Assembly: GCA_003222555.1 (NCBI GenBank) | Contig: QHWL01000277.1 | Coordinates: forward strand, 1 to 17,952 | Reading direction: 5' to 3' | From: Acidobacteriota bacterium | Lineage (GTDB): Bacteria > Acidobacteriota > Vicinamibacteria > Vicinamibacterales > CAVVIG01 | DNA length: 17,952 nucleotides | The notes under the pieces: generated by a model | What the model was told of the DNA's origin: nothing | What the model saw: only the letters and a program-made list of their open reading frames with translations | The model's database searches: none | Shown: piece after piece, positions 7,175-15,800 of the stretch | Layout of the letters: the number at the start of each line of letters is the position of its first letter | Numbering within the stretch: position 1 is the stretch's first letter | Translations under genes and position numbers: made by a program

Positions 7175-7651
7175 TCAGACGCCGACCGAAACCAGCGGCT
7201 CGTGACGCACGCCGAAATTCACCGAGCGGGCAATGAAGCAGAGGCCATGCGCCTTTTCATGAATCGCCAGCGCCGCGTCTACGCGATCCGGCTCCAAGAT
7301 CGTCACCCGCGGTCTGAGGACAACTTCGGTGAACTGCCCCGACCCGTCCGCATTCTCGGTCAGAACCCCCTCGGCAATGTCCACGTACTCGGTAACGGTG
7401 ATCCCTGCTTCCGCGCACAGATGAAGCACCCAGAGCATGTGACACGCCGATAGCGCTCCGACCAGCAATTCCTCCGGGTTGTAGCGCGTGCGATCACCAC
7501 GAAATGCCGGATCCGACGAAGCGAGGATCGGCGCCGACTTGACAGGAGTGCTGATGTGGTGGTCTCGACTGTACGCTCGATACCCACTGGTGCCCGTCCC
7601 CAGATTTCCAGCCCATGTTGTGACCGTCTCGTACCGGTGTGTCGCTGCCAT
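7175..7651 (-). CDS. OsmC/Ohr family peroxiredoxin-like protein
   Basis: The 158-residue product shows the OsmC fold signatures: YNPEELLVGALSACHMLWVLHLCAE carrying the first redox cysteine C70, and HEKAHGLCFIARSVNF carrying the second, C138. The glutamates of the PEELL segment fit the usual active-site environment. Family members reduce organic hydroperoxides with thiol cofactors in the cytoplasm; some act on other electrophiles. Its ATG at 7651 is eight bases after the stop of the cytochrome c gene, with only a weak ribosome site, so translation is probably coupled. It is the last gene of the minus-strand cluster that begins at 9104. Confidence 0.88.
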   Translation of the reverse strand: MAATHRYETVTTWAGNLGTGTSGYRAYSRDHHISTPVKSAPILASSDPAFRGDRTRYNPEELLVGALSACHMLWVLHLCAEAGITVTEYVDIAEGVLTENADGSGQFTEVVLRPRVTILEPDRVDAALAIHEKAHGLCFIARSVNFGVRHEPLVSVGV

Positions 7652-7659
7652 GACTGCGC

Positions 7660-8121
7660 CTACGGCTTGGACGCCTCGAAGCGAATCTGCTTCAGCATCT
7701 CGATGTCGATCGTGAGCTCTGACTTGCCCGCCGGGAACTGGTTCGCGAGCAGAATGTACGCGAGATAGTCGGCCGACTGCTGCCGGCTCAGCGACCCGGG
7801 GTCATCGTTGGGCATATCCTTGTTAATGAGCTCGAACAAGTCGCCGATCGTTTTGCCGTTCCATTTCGCGGTAAACACAGGACCCGTCAGCGCTGCCGCC
7901 GAGTCGCCCTCGAAGTCCGCGCCGTGGCACGGCACGCACAGGCCTGAGCGCAAGGCGCCGCGCCTTGCCTGCTGCGCTGTGTACACGCCGTCCCAAACCG
8001 AACGCGACAATTGCGGCGATGATGTCGCCGGCGAGAGTTGGGCCGGCCGAGCCGGTTCCCACGCCCGAAGCGGGCCGATGCCCAGAACCAGCACCGCCAC
8101 GATGACGATTCCGAACTTCAT
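7660..8121 (-). CDS. Exported mono-heme cytochrome c
   Basis: The 153-residue protein has an N-terminal signal peptide (about 1-20, ending PLRA) and one CxxCH heme motif, CVPCH at residues 62-66. A likely axial methionine is M103 in KDMPNDDPGSLS. The flanking landmarks SVWDGVYTAQQA, FTAKWNGKTIGDLFELI and DYLAYILLANQFPAGKSEL are typical of a periplasmic cytochrome c group common in Acidobacteriota, often seen near PQQ-dependent dehydrogenases; none is present here. GAGG lies four bases before the ATG at 8121. It is 45 bases downstream of dienelactone hydrolase and eight bases upstream of the OsmC gene, so an operon is likely. Its electron donor is unknown. Confidence 0.87.
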   Translation of the reverse strand: MKFGIVIVAVLVLGIGPLRAWEPARPAQLSPATSSPQLSRSVWDGVYTAQQARRGALRSGLCVPCHGADFEGDSAAALTGPVFTAKWNGKTIGDLFELINKDMPNDDPGSLSRQQSADYLAYILLANQFPAGKSELTIDIEMLKQIRFEASKP

Positions 8122-8166
8122 ACGGCCTCAGTCGCGCAGTCGCGCCGATGTCGCGAAAAGGATCCC

Positions 8167-8871
8167 CTACAGCAGCCGGCAATACGTGTTGAAGAATTCC
8201 TGCGTCAGGCTCCAGGCCTGCGCGGCAGCGGCGGCCTGGTAGCTCGGGCGCGCATCGCAGAAGAACCCATGATCGGCATCCGAAAAGACTACATCGACGA
8301 AGACCTTGTCTGCCTCACGCACGCCTTGAACGACCGCCTTTCGCTGCTCCTCCGAAATGTGCTGGTCGCGGCCGCCCCAGAAAAACAACATCGGTCCCGA
8401 CAGGCGCCCGGCGCGGCCGAGAAGCGGCGGGATATGTCCGCCGTAGTATGACGCCGCCGCCTTGAGCGGCACGACCGAATTGGCGAGGAATGCGACGCGC
8501 CCGCCGAGACAGTACCCGACGGCCGCCGCGTTGTCGGCCACCTGTTCGCGCTCGAGCCATCCAAACGCCGCACGCACGTCCTGTTCGAGCCCCTGCTCGG
8601 TGAGCGCCTGCATATGCGGCATGACCGCCGCAAAATCGGAGTACTTCCCATCGAAGCCCGGTGCGGTCCTGTGATAAAGCTCGGGCGAAATCGCGCTGAA
8701 CCCGGCATCGGCATACCGCTCGGTGACGTCCCGAATGTGCGCGTTCACTCCGAACGCTTCCTGGAAGACCAGCAGCCCGCGTCGTGGTTTGCTCTCGGGG
8801 CGCGCCACCCACGCTCGCATCGTCGTCCCATCGCCGGCCTGCAGGTCGACCCATTCGGATCGAATGCTCAT
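8167..8871 (-). CDS. Dienelactone hydrolase family protein
   Basis: The 234-residue protein matches the family in length and in all catalytic positions: E38 in FQEAFGV, nucleophile C121 in GYCLGGR, D169 in GGRDQHIS and H201 in DADHGFF. The order and spacing are close to those of characterised Pseudomonas dienelactone hydrolase (E36, C123, D171, H202). The classical reaction opens 4-carboxymethylenebutenolide to maleylacetate in chlorocatechol degradation. Maleylacetate reductase is encoded 3 kb away, so a shared pathway is possible; many homologues, however, are general carboxyl esterases. AGGAG precedes the ATG at 8871. It sits 29 bases after the coiled-coil gene and 45 bases before the cytochrome c gene. 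Confidence 0.9.
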   Translation of the reverse strand: MSIRSEWVDLQAGDGTTMRAWVARPESKPRRGLLVFQEAFGVNAHIRDVTERYADAGFSAISPELYHRTAPGFDGKYSDFAAVMPHMQALTEQGLEQDVRAAFGWLEREQVADNAAAVGYCLGGRVAFLANSVVPLKAAASYYGGHIPPLLGRAGRLSGPMLFFWGGRDQHISEEQRKAVVQGVREADKVFVDVVFSDADHGFFCDARPSYQAAAAAQAWSLTQEFFNTYCRLL

Positions 8872-8900
8872 CGAACTCCTCGCTGACGCGGAAAGTGGCG

Positions 8901-9104
8901 CTAGCGCCTTCTCTCGAACACCATCTTGAGCGTGTCGACCTCGGCCTGCAACTGGGCGAGCCTGGTGAACTGCACATCAAGATCCCTGCGGTTGGCGCGC
9001 GCCTGCGCGTTGAGATCGTCAATGACCACGCGGAGCCGCCGGTTCGTGCGCCGCTCGCGCAGCAGCTCTATTCTGAGCGTGTTTACTGACGACCTTCTGG
9101 CCAT
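8901..9104 (-). CDS. Small coiled-coil protein, near-leaderless
   Basis: The 67-residue product is almost wholly one charged helix: NTLRIELLRERRTNRRLRVVIDDLNAQ and LDVQFTRLAQLQAEVDTLKMVFERR show heptad-like Leu, Val and Ile spacing. I know no family for it. The open frame runs back to 9389, but I choose the ATG at 9104. A near-consensus promoter (9122-9149) would start transcription near 9115, within the longer frame, and the upstream residues do not look like protein. The predicted leader of about 11 bases has no ribosome site, as in leaderless mRNAs. A 12-base palindrome, GGCGCTAGCGCC, covers the stop codon. Dienelactone hydrolase follows 29 bases later. Confidence 0.6.
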   Translation of the reverse strand: MARRSSVNTLRIELLRERRTNRRLRVVIDDLNAQARANRRDLDVQFTRLAQLQAEVDTLKMVFERRR

Positions 9105-9121
9105 GCTGGTGGCGAAGGCGT

Positions 9122-9149
9122 ATTCTATCCGCTGCGCGCATTTCGTCAA
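9122..9149 (-). promoter_or_regulatory. Near-consensus sigma-70-type promoter of the coiled-coil / dienelactone hydrolase cluster
   Basis: On the minus strand TTGACG (9144-9149) is followed after 16 bases by TAGAAT (9122-9127). Each hexamer differs from consensus at one position. The expected transcription start is near 9115, 11 bases before the ATG at 9104. The four minus-strand genes downstream (coiled-coil, dienelactone hydrolase, cytochrome c, OsmC) are spaced 8-45 bases apart, so this promoter could serve all four. Confidence 0.6.
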
Positions 9150-9513
9150 GACCGCAAACGCAGTCGTTTCAGACAGTTTCGAGCATTTAGCTGAGGACTT
9201 CGGATCGTTCCACTTCTGGCGCGCTTCGTTCGGCGTCGTTCTGTGCCCGTAGTCTCCGCCGCTCTTCTCGGCCTGCGGCTTCGTCGACGTACGACAGCGC
9301 CGGCAAACGTGCTCGCATCGCAGCAGCGCCGCAAGACCGCGTCCTCTCCCGCCGGCGCGGTCTCGTGCAATGCGAAGAAGACCGTACAACGATCACCCCT
9401 CCGCCAAGGCGAAGATAATCCGAAGGAACGAGCGACGCGCGGTCGCTGCTCCTGATGGGGTTGCGGGCGCTGCTGGTCTAGCTCTTGCTATCAGTGCTCT
9501 GTGGAAACACCTG
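9150..9513. other. Intergenic stretch without recognisable genes
   Basis: Between the promoter of the coiled-coil cluster and the secreted-protein gene there is no frame with a ribosome site or recognisable protein. Several overlapping open frames on both strands are arginine-rich and unlike known families. A small stem (AGCGAC/GTCGCT) near 9432-9448 has no U tract. It probably holds the leader and promoter of the plus-strand genes, but no convincing -35/-10 pair was found. Confidence 0.5.
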
Positions 9514-9551
9514 ATGCAACCTTCCGCGTCTTCGTGCTTTCGTGGTTGCAT
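9514..9551. repeat. Perfect 8-base inverted repeat before the secreted-protein gene
   Basis: ATGCAACC (9514-9521) and GGTTGCAT (9544-9551) are perfect reverse complements separated by 22 bases, ending 24 bases before the ATG at 9576. It may be a leader hairpin just above the ribosome site AAAGGAGG, or an operator with two spaced half-sites. The function is not known. Confidence 0.4.
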
Positions 9552-9575
9552 TACAGCGCCCAAAAGGAGGCCTCA

Positions 9576-9836
9576 ATGATTCGTCGATTAATCATGATGG
9601 TCGCGCTTGCCGCGAGCGCCGGAGGGTATGCGCTGGCCGCGGAACGAGCGACCTTCATCCTGACCGACGGAGAGCGTAAGAGTGGCGCCGTCGTGTTTCA
9701 TACGGACTCACCCCAGAACCTCATCAATACGCAACCGATCGTCATGCCCACCGACGGCCGCCTAATGCTCGGCGTAAACGACAACGACTGGAGCGATAAC
9801 AGCGGGTTCTTCTCGGTCGTCGTTACGAAGTCGTAG
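9576..9836 (+). CDS. Short secreted protein, apparently internally deleted
   Basis: The 86-residue product has a signal peptide (about 1-21, ending YALAA) followed by [20 protein letters not shown] (23-42) and then [29 protein letters not shown] (51-79). The ending GVNDN..DNSG..VV is typical of the last strands of LecA-like, galactose-binding-type beta-sandwich domains. From memory, longer secreted Acidobacteriota proteins carry the first block at their N-terminus and the second at the C-terminus with roughly 150-250 residues between. Here they are joined in frame at about residue 50, so I infer an internal deletion. Whether the short product folds is unclear. The start at 9576 has a strong AAAGGAGG site; a longer frame from 9501 is rejected because it would bury the signal peptide. 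The glucan synthase starts 38 bases downstream. Confidence 0.65.
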   Translation: MIRRLIMMVALAASAGGYALAAERATFILTDGERKSGAVVFHTDSPQNLINTQPIVMPTDGRLMLGVNDNDWSDNSGFFSVVVTKS

Positions 9837-9874
9837 GAGGGGCGGGCGCGGCGGCACTCCTTCCCCACCGACCG

Positions 9875-12800
9875 ATGAAAAACCCCTTCGTCCTGCTGTT
9901 CAAAAAGCGCGCGCCTGCGGCCGAAAAACCACTGCGCGATGAGCTGCTGAGCATCGAGCGGCTGGAGGAGCGTGCGAAGGCGCTGGCCGCGAGGTTCACC
10001 GTCGCTCCAACGGCCCGGCGGCGGGCAGGGCGGAGCGTCTTCCCTCGTTTCGACGACAACGTGCGCGTGCTGGGCGTGGCATATCGCGCGCTGGCAGACG
10101 ATGTTCATCAAGGAAAGTTTGTCACGCCAGCGGCCGAGTGGTTCCTCGATCACTTCCATCTCGTGACGTCGGAAGTCCTCGGCATCCGCCAGAATCTGCC
10201 GCGCGAGTACTATCGCCAACTGCCCAGATTGGCCTCGCGCGAGTTCGCTGGCTTCGCCCGCGTCTACGCCATGGCGCTGGAGCTCATCCGGCACAGCGAC
10301 AGCCGGTTGGACCGATCGCAGCTGCTGCGCTTCCTGAATAGCTATCAGTCGGTGACGCCGCTGACAATCGGTGAGCTCTGGGCCTGGCCAAGCGTCCTGA
10401 GGTTGGCCCTCATCGAAAATCTCAGACGGCTTGCGGAAGAGATCCTCGAGTCGCGCAGCGCGCGAAAGACCGCCGACGCCATCGTGTCGGAGTTCGAGGC
10501 TGCCAGCGTTCCTCCACCACTGCCCGCGTCGCTCGACACAGCGTGCGTGGTTCACCTCCTCCAACACGTGCGCGAATACGGCCTCCGCCTTTCCCCGATC
10601 CGCGCTGTAGTGGAAGAACATCTGGCTGCTCACCAGATGACCGCGGAGGATGCCATTCGCACCGAGCACCAGCGCCAGGCGACGGCGCAGGTGTCGGTGG
10701 CCAACGTTGTGACCAGCCTACGTTTGTGTTCGACCCTCAACTGGCGCCAGTACTTCGAAACGGTGAGTCTGGTCGAGCACGTGCTCCAGCGCGATCCGGC
10801 GGGCGCGTACGGCGCCATGGACTTCCTGAGCCGCGACCACCAGCGCCAGGTTGTCGAGGAGCTTGCGGCGCCGACGGGAGAAGCTCAGGTGCGCGTCGCT
10901 CTACGAGCGATCGAGAGCGCACAGCAGGCGGCGGAAGTCGGCTCGATGACCGATCGCGCCGCCCACGTCGGGTATCACCTCGTTGGCGACGGCTCGCGAG
11001 ACCTCGAGCTCGATGTGGGCTATCGGCCGGGCGTCTGGAAGCGGGCGAAGCGGTTCGTCCTGCGCCACCCCACCGCCGTCTACCTTGGCTCCGTCGCCCT
11101 GGTCGCAGCCGCCCTGAGCGGTCTCGAACTGGCGTACTTGCGCAAGCAGCTCGGCGAGCTCAGGTTGATGCACATCTGGATCGCGCTGCTCCTCCTGGTG
11201 CCCGCGAGCGAAGTGGCGATCATGCTCATCCAGCGTCTCGTCGCCGCTCTCATCCCGCCGCGCCGGCTTCAGCGCATGGAGTTCCTGGGAGCTATCCCGG
11301 AACACGCGCGGACGATGGTGATCGTGCCCACGCTGCTGACGACGGTTTCCGAAACGCGAGATCTGCTCGAACGCCTCGAGGTCATGGCCATTGGGAATCT
11401 GGATCCACAGATTCACTTTGCGATTCTCAGTGATTTCGCGGACGCTTCTGCGCCCGAGCTGTCAGAGGACCAGGCGGTTCTCGACGCGGCGCGGACCGGT
11501 GTCGAGGAGCTCAACGTCCGATTGGGCAACGGCCACGCGAATCGCTTTTTCCTCTTCCATCGGGTGCGACGGTGGAACGAGCAAGAGCAGACATGGATGG
11601 GCTGGGAGCGCAAGCGCGGGAAGCTCGAGGAATTCAACCGCCTTCTGCGAGGCGCGAAGGACACCAGTTTCGCCGTTCGAGTCGGCGATCTCAGCATCCT
11701 TCCATTCGTACGGTACTGCATTACCCTCGATTCCGACACGCGGCTTCCGCGCGACACCGCCAAAAAGCTCATTGGCATCATCTGCCACCCGTTGAATCGG
11801 CCCCAGGTCGATCCGGCCAGTGGCCGAATCACGAAGGGTTACGGTCTTCTCCAGCCTCGGGTCAGCGTGACCATGGCGAGCGCCGCGGGCTCGCTCTTCG
11901 CTCGCATTTATGCGGGCCACACCGGCGTCGACCCCTACACAACCGCCGTGTCGGACGCGTATCAGGATCTGTTCGACGAGGGGATTTTCACGGGCAAGGG
12001 TCTCTACGACGTCGATGCCTTCATGGCGGCCCTCGCCGGACGCGTACCCGAAAACGCGATTTTGTCTCACGACCTGTTCGAAGGGCTCTACGCCAGGACC
12101 GCGCTGGTTTCCGACGTCGAGGTGGTCGACGAGTATCCGGTGAGCGTCCTCGCGCACGCACGGCGCCAGCACCGCTGGGTCCGGGGCGACTGGCAGATTC
12201 TGCTCTGGCTGTTTCCGTGGGTTCCCACCCGCGGTTCCGGTCTCGTGCGCAACTGTCTTCCTCTGATTTCACGGTGGAAAATTCTCGACAACCTTCGGCG
12301 CAGCCTGATGGCTCCGGCGACCGTCGCCTTGCTGTTTCTAGGATGGACGTGGCTGCCGGGAAGCCTGATGGTATGGACCGGCGTGGCCCTGTCTGCGCTG
12401 ACGTTTCCTCTTGTCCTGGCGCTCGTCGAGGCGGTGGCTGGTCCGAGACCCTGGCAGCCGTGGCGCGTGGTGCTGCGCTCTCTGCTCGAAGACGTGGACA
12501 CCGCCCTTGCACGCGCAACGCTGCAGCTCACCTTCGTCGCCTACCACGCGTTTGAGATGACGCATGCGATCGTCCTGACGCTGGTGCGCATCTCGGTGAC
12601 CCGTCGCCGGCTGCTCGAATGGCAGACGGCCGCCAGTACGGCGCGCGCCGCGGGCGCGGCAAAACGACTGGGCGCACGGTCGTTTCTGATGAGCATGGTG
12701 TCGAGTCCGACGCTCGCCGCCGCCGGGCTGGCGGCGGTGTCGCTGGCACGACCGCGCGCGCTGCACGCGGCACTCCCAGTGATTCTCTTGTGGGCAGCCG

Positions 12801-15800
12801 CTCCGCTCATCGCGTTCAGGCTCAGCCAGCCAGTGAGCCGGCGACGGCCCGACCTCGAGGCGGCGGACCGCCGGTTCCTTCGCCGGGTCGCCCGCAAAAC
12901 GTGGCGTTACTTCGAGACGTTCGCGGGGCCCGCCGACCACGCGCTGCCGCCGGACAATTTCCAGGAAACGCCGCGGCCGACCGTGGCTCATCGCACGTCA
13001 CCCACCAACATCGGCATGGGGCTTCTCGCGACACTTTCTGCTCACGATCTGGGGTTCATCCGAACCGAGGAACTCGCCGAGCGAATCGATGCCACGATAT
13101 CCACCATCGAGGGCATGGAGCGGTTCGAGGGTCACCTGCTCAATTGGTACGACACGAGCAGTCTCGCGCCGCTCGCGCCCCGTTACGTCTCCGCCGTCGA
13201 CAGCGGCAACCTCGCGGCGGCGCTGCTGACATTGGCCAACGGGCTTCGCCGACTGAAGCAACAACCCCAGTCGGCCGCGCAACTCTGCGCCGGACTCGAG
13301 GACACTGCGGGTATGCTTCGCCTGGCGCTGGTCGCGCCGATGGGCGGCGCCAGCGCAGCAGAAGGCGCGAGCCGGTTGATGCAGGAAGTCGAGGCCATTG
13401 AAAACATCCTGACGGGCCCGGCCGAAGCTCGAGATAAGCTCGCGCGGCTCGGCGAGCGCGTCCCTCAGCTCGTCACGGCCAAAGAGAGTTTGAAAGGCCC
13501 TTCCGGCTCGAGCGACGATGAAATCGACTACTGGGCCAGTCGATTGGCACAGGATATTGCCGCCGCGAGCGATGACACGGCCGATCTTCTCGACAATGTC
13601 GCCGACCGGGCGGTCGCCTTCGCAGACGGAATGAATTTCCGGCTTCTGTACGACCGAGAGCGAAGTCTCTTTTCGGTCGGCTATCGCCTTACGGATGCGG
13701 ATGGCCCGGGCCAACTCGACACGGCGTACTACGATCTGCTCGCCTCCGAAGCGCGGCTGGCAAGCTTTGTCGCGATTGCCAAAGGCGACTTGCCCGAAAT
13801 GCACTGGTTCCATATGGGAAGGCCAGTCACGAGCGTCGAAGGTGTCCCCACGCTGCTGTCGTGGGGCGCCACGATGTTCGAATACTTGATGCCTCTTCTG
13901 GTCATGCGGCGCTATTCCGATACCCTGCTCGACGAAACGTGCCGGATGGCCGTCCGCCGCCAGATCAAGTATGGCGCCAGCCGAAACGTGCCCTGGGGCA
14001 TTTCAGAATGCGCGTACAACGTTGTCGACGGCCATAGCACGTACCAGTACAAAGCCTTCGGCGCGCCGGGCCTGGGGCTCAAGCGCGGTCTTGGGGACGA
14101 GCTGGTCGTCGCGCCCTACGCCAGCGCGCTGGCGACGATGATTGAGCCTGTGGCGGCCGTGCGAAACTTGCGCCGCTTGAGCGCTGAGGGCCTTGACGGT
14201 CCCTATGGATACTACGACGCGATCGACTACACGCGGCGCAAGCACGACGGGACCGAACGTGTCCCTGGGAACGACGATCGGGACTCCACTGGCGTCGTCG
14301 TCCGAACCTTCATGGCACATCATCAAGGTATGACCTTGGTATCGATCGCCAATGCGCTCGGAATTCCGATGGCCGAACGCTTTCACGCAGACCCTCGCGT
14401 GCAGGCGACAGAGTTGCTGTTGCAGGAACGGGTGCCGCGGCGCGTGGTTGTGACGCAGCCGAGACCGCTCGAAGAAACACGAGTCGCTCCGGTCACCGTG
14501 GAGACGGAGCGCCGTTATCGTTCGCCGAACACGCATGTTCCGCATGCGGCGTTTCTGTCAAACGGCAACTACATTGCGGTCGTGACCAATGCCGGAGGCG
14601 GCGCGAGTTTTTGCCGGAGCCGCGCGGTGACGAGAAGCCGCCCTGATGCGACGTGCGATCCGGGAAGCCAGTTCATTTACCTGCGCGACGTTCGGAGCGG
14701 ATCGGTCTGGTCGGCCACCTACCATCCCATTCGAAAAGAGGCGGACGAATACCTGGTGAGCTTCGCACCCGAGAAGGCGACCTTCCGTCGTCGCGACTAC
14801 GGCATTTCCACCCAGCTGGAGATTGCGGTCTCCACCGAGGACGACGTCGAGGTCCGTCGGCTGGCGATCACCAACAACAGCGATCGCCCGCGCGAGATCG
14901 AGGTCACCAGCTATGCGGAGATTGTGCTCGCCACGCCGGCCTCCGACGTTGCCCATCCCGCATTCGGGAAGCTGTTCGTCGAAGCGGAATATCGGCCGGA
15001 ATGCGGGGCGCTTCTCTGCCGCCGGCGTCCCCGAGGCCCCGAGGATGAAGAAGTGTGGGCCGTGCACGTGATGAGCCTGGAAGGACGGGCCCAAGGTCCG
15101 GTGGAATGGGAGACCGATCGCGCACGTTTCCTGGGCCGCGGGCGGGGACCGGACCTTCCCCAGGCGATGGACGGACGGTCGCTCACCGGGACGACAGGGG
15201 CGACGCTCGACCCGATCGTCAGCCTGCGACAACGCGTGCGAGTGGCCCGTGGTGGCATCGTTAGGATGTCGTTCGCAACGGGGGTGGCGTCGAACCAGGA
15301 AACCGCGCTGGCCCTCGCCCAGAAGTACCGCGATCCAAGTGCGGCAGCCCGAACCTTCGCGCTGACGTTCACGCGGGCGCAGAGCGATCTGCGCCATCTG
15401 CGAATCTCCAGCAACGAAGCGCTCCTTTACGAACGGCTGGCGTCACGGGTGCTGTACGTGGACGGGTCGCTCCGTGCAAGCCCTGAGGTACTGGCCAACA
15501 ACGCGCTCGGCCAGGAAGCCCTGTGGGCGTACGGCATCTCTGGCGACCTGCCGATCGTCCTGGTTCGAGTCGCCGAAGAGAATGCCCTTGGCCTCATCCG
15601 CCAGGTCCTGGAAGCGCAGGGATACTGGCGGCTGAAGGGTCTGAGCGCGGACGTTGTCATCCTGAATGAGCATCCTGTCGGCTATCTCGACGAGACCCAC
15701 GCGCACATCACGGCCCTGCTCGACAACGGCCCATGGAGCACGTGGAAAGACCGCCCGAGTGGAGTGTATCTGCTGCGCGGCAACCGGATGACTGAGAGCG

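Noticed and set aside
8897..8908. 12-base palindrome GGCGCTAGCGCC over the coiled-coil gene's stop codon
   Set aside because: Considered as a terminator or operator, but there is no U tract, the next gene starts 26 bases on, and short GC palindromes are common in such DNA.
9105..9389. Upstream extension of the coiled-coil frame (95 further codons)
   Set aside because: The promoter hexamers lie inside it, and the residues look random with scattered cysteines and no domain.
9370..9579. Plus-strand 69-codon frame before the secreted-protein gene
   Set aside because: No ribosome site, overlaps the real start at 9576, and its composition is not protein-like apart from a short hydrophobic stretch.
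9698..10669. Minus-strand 323-codon frame across the start of the glucan synthase
   Set aside because: It crosses the end of the secreted-protein gene and the glucan synthase start, both well supported on the plus strand; a shadow frame.
10543..13401. Several plus-strand frames of 260-330 codons inside the glucan synthase region
   Set aside because: They are in another frame, arginine-rich, and overlap the frame that carries all the recognisable NdvB motifs.
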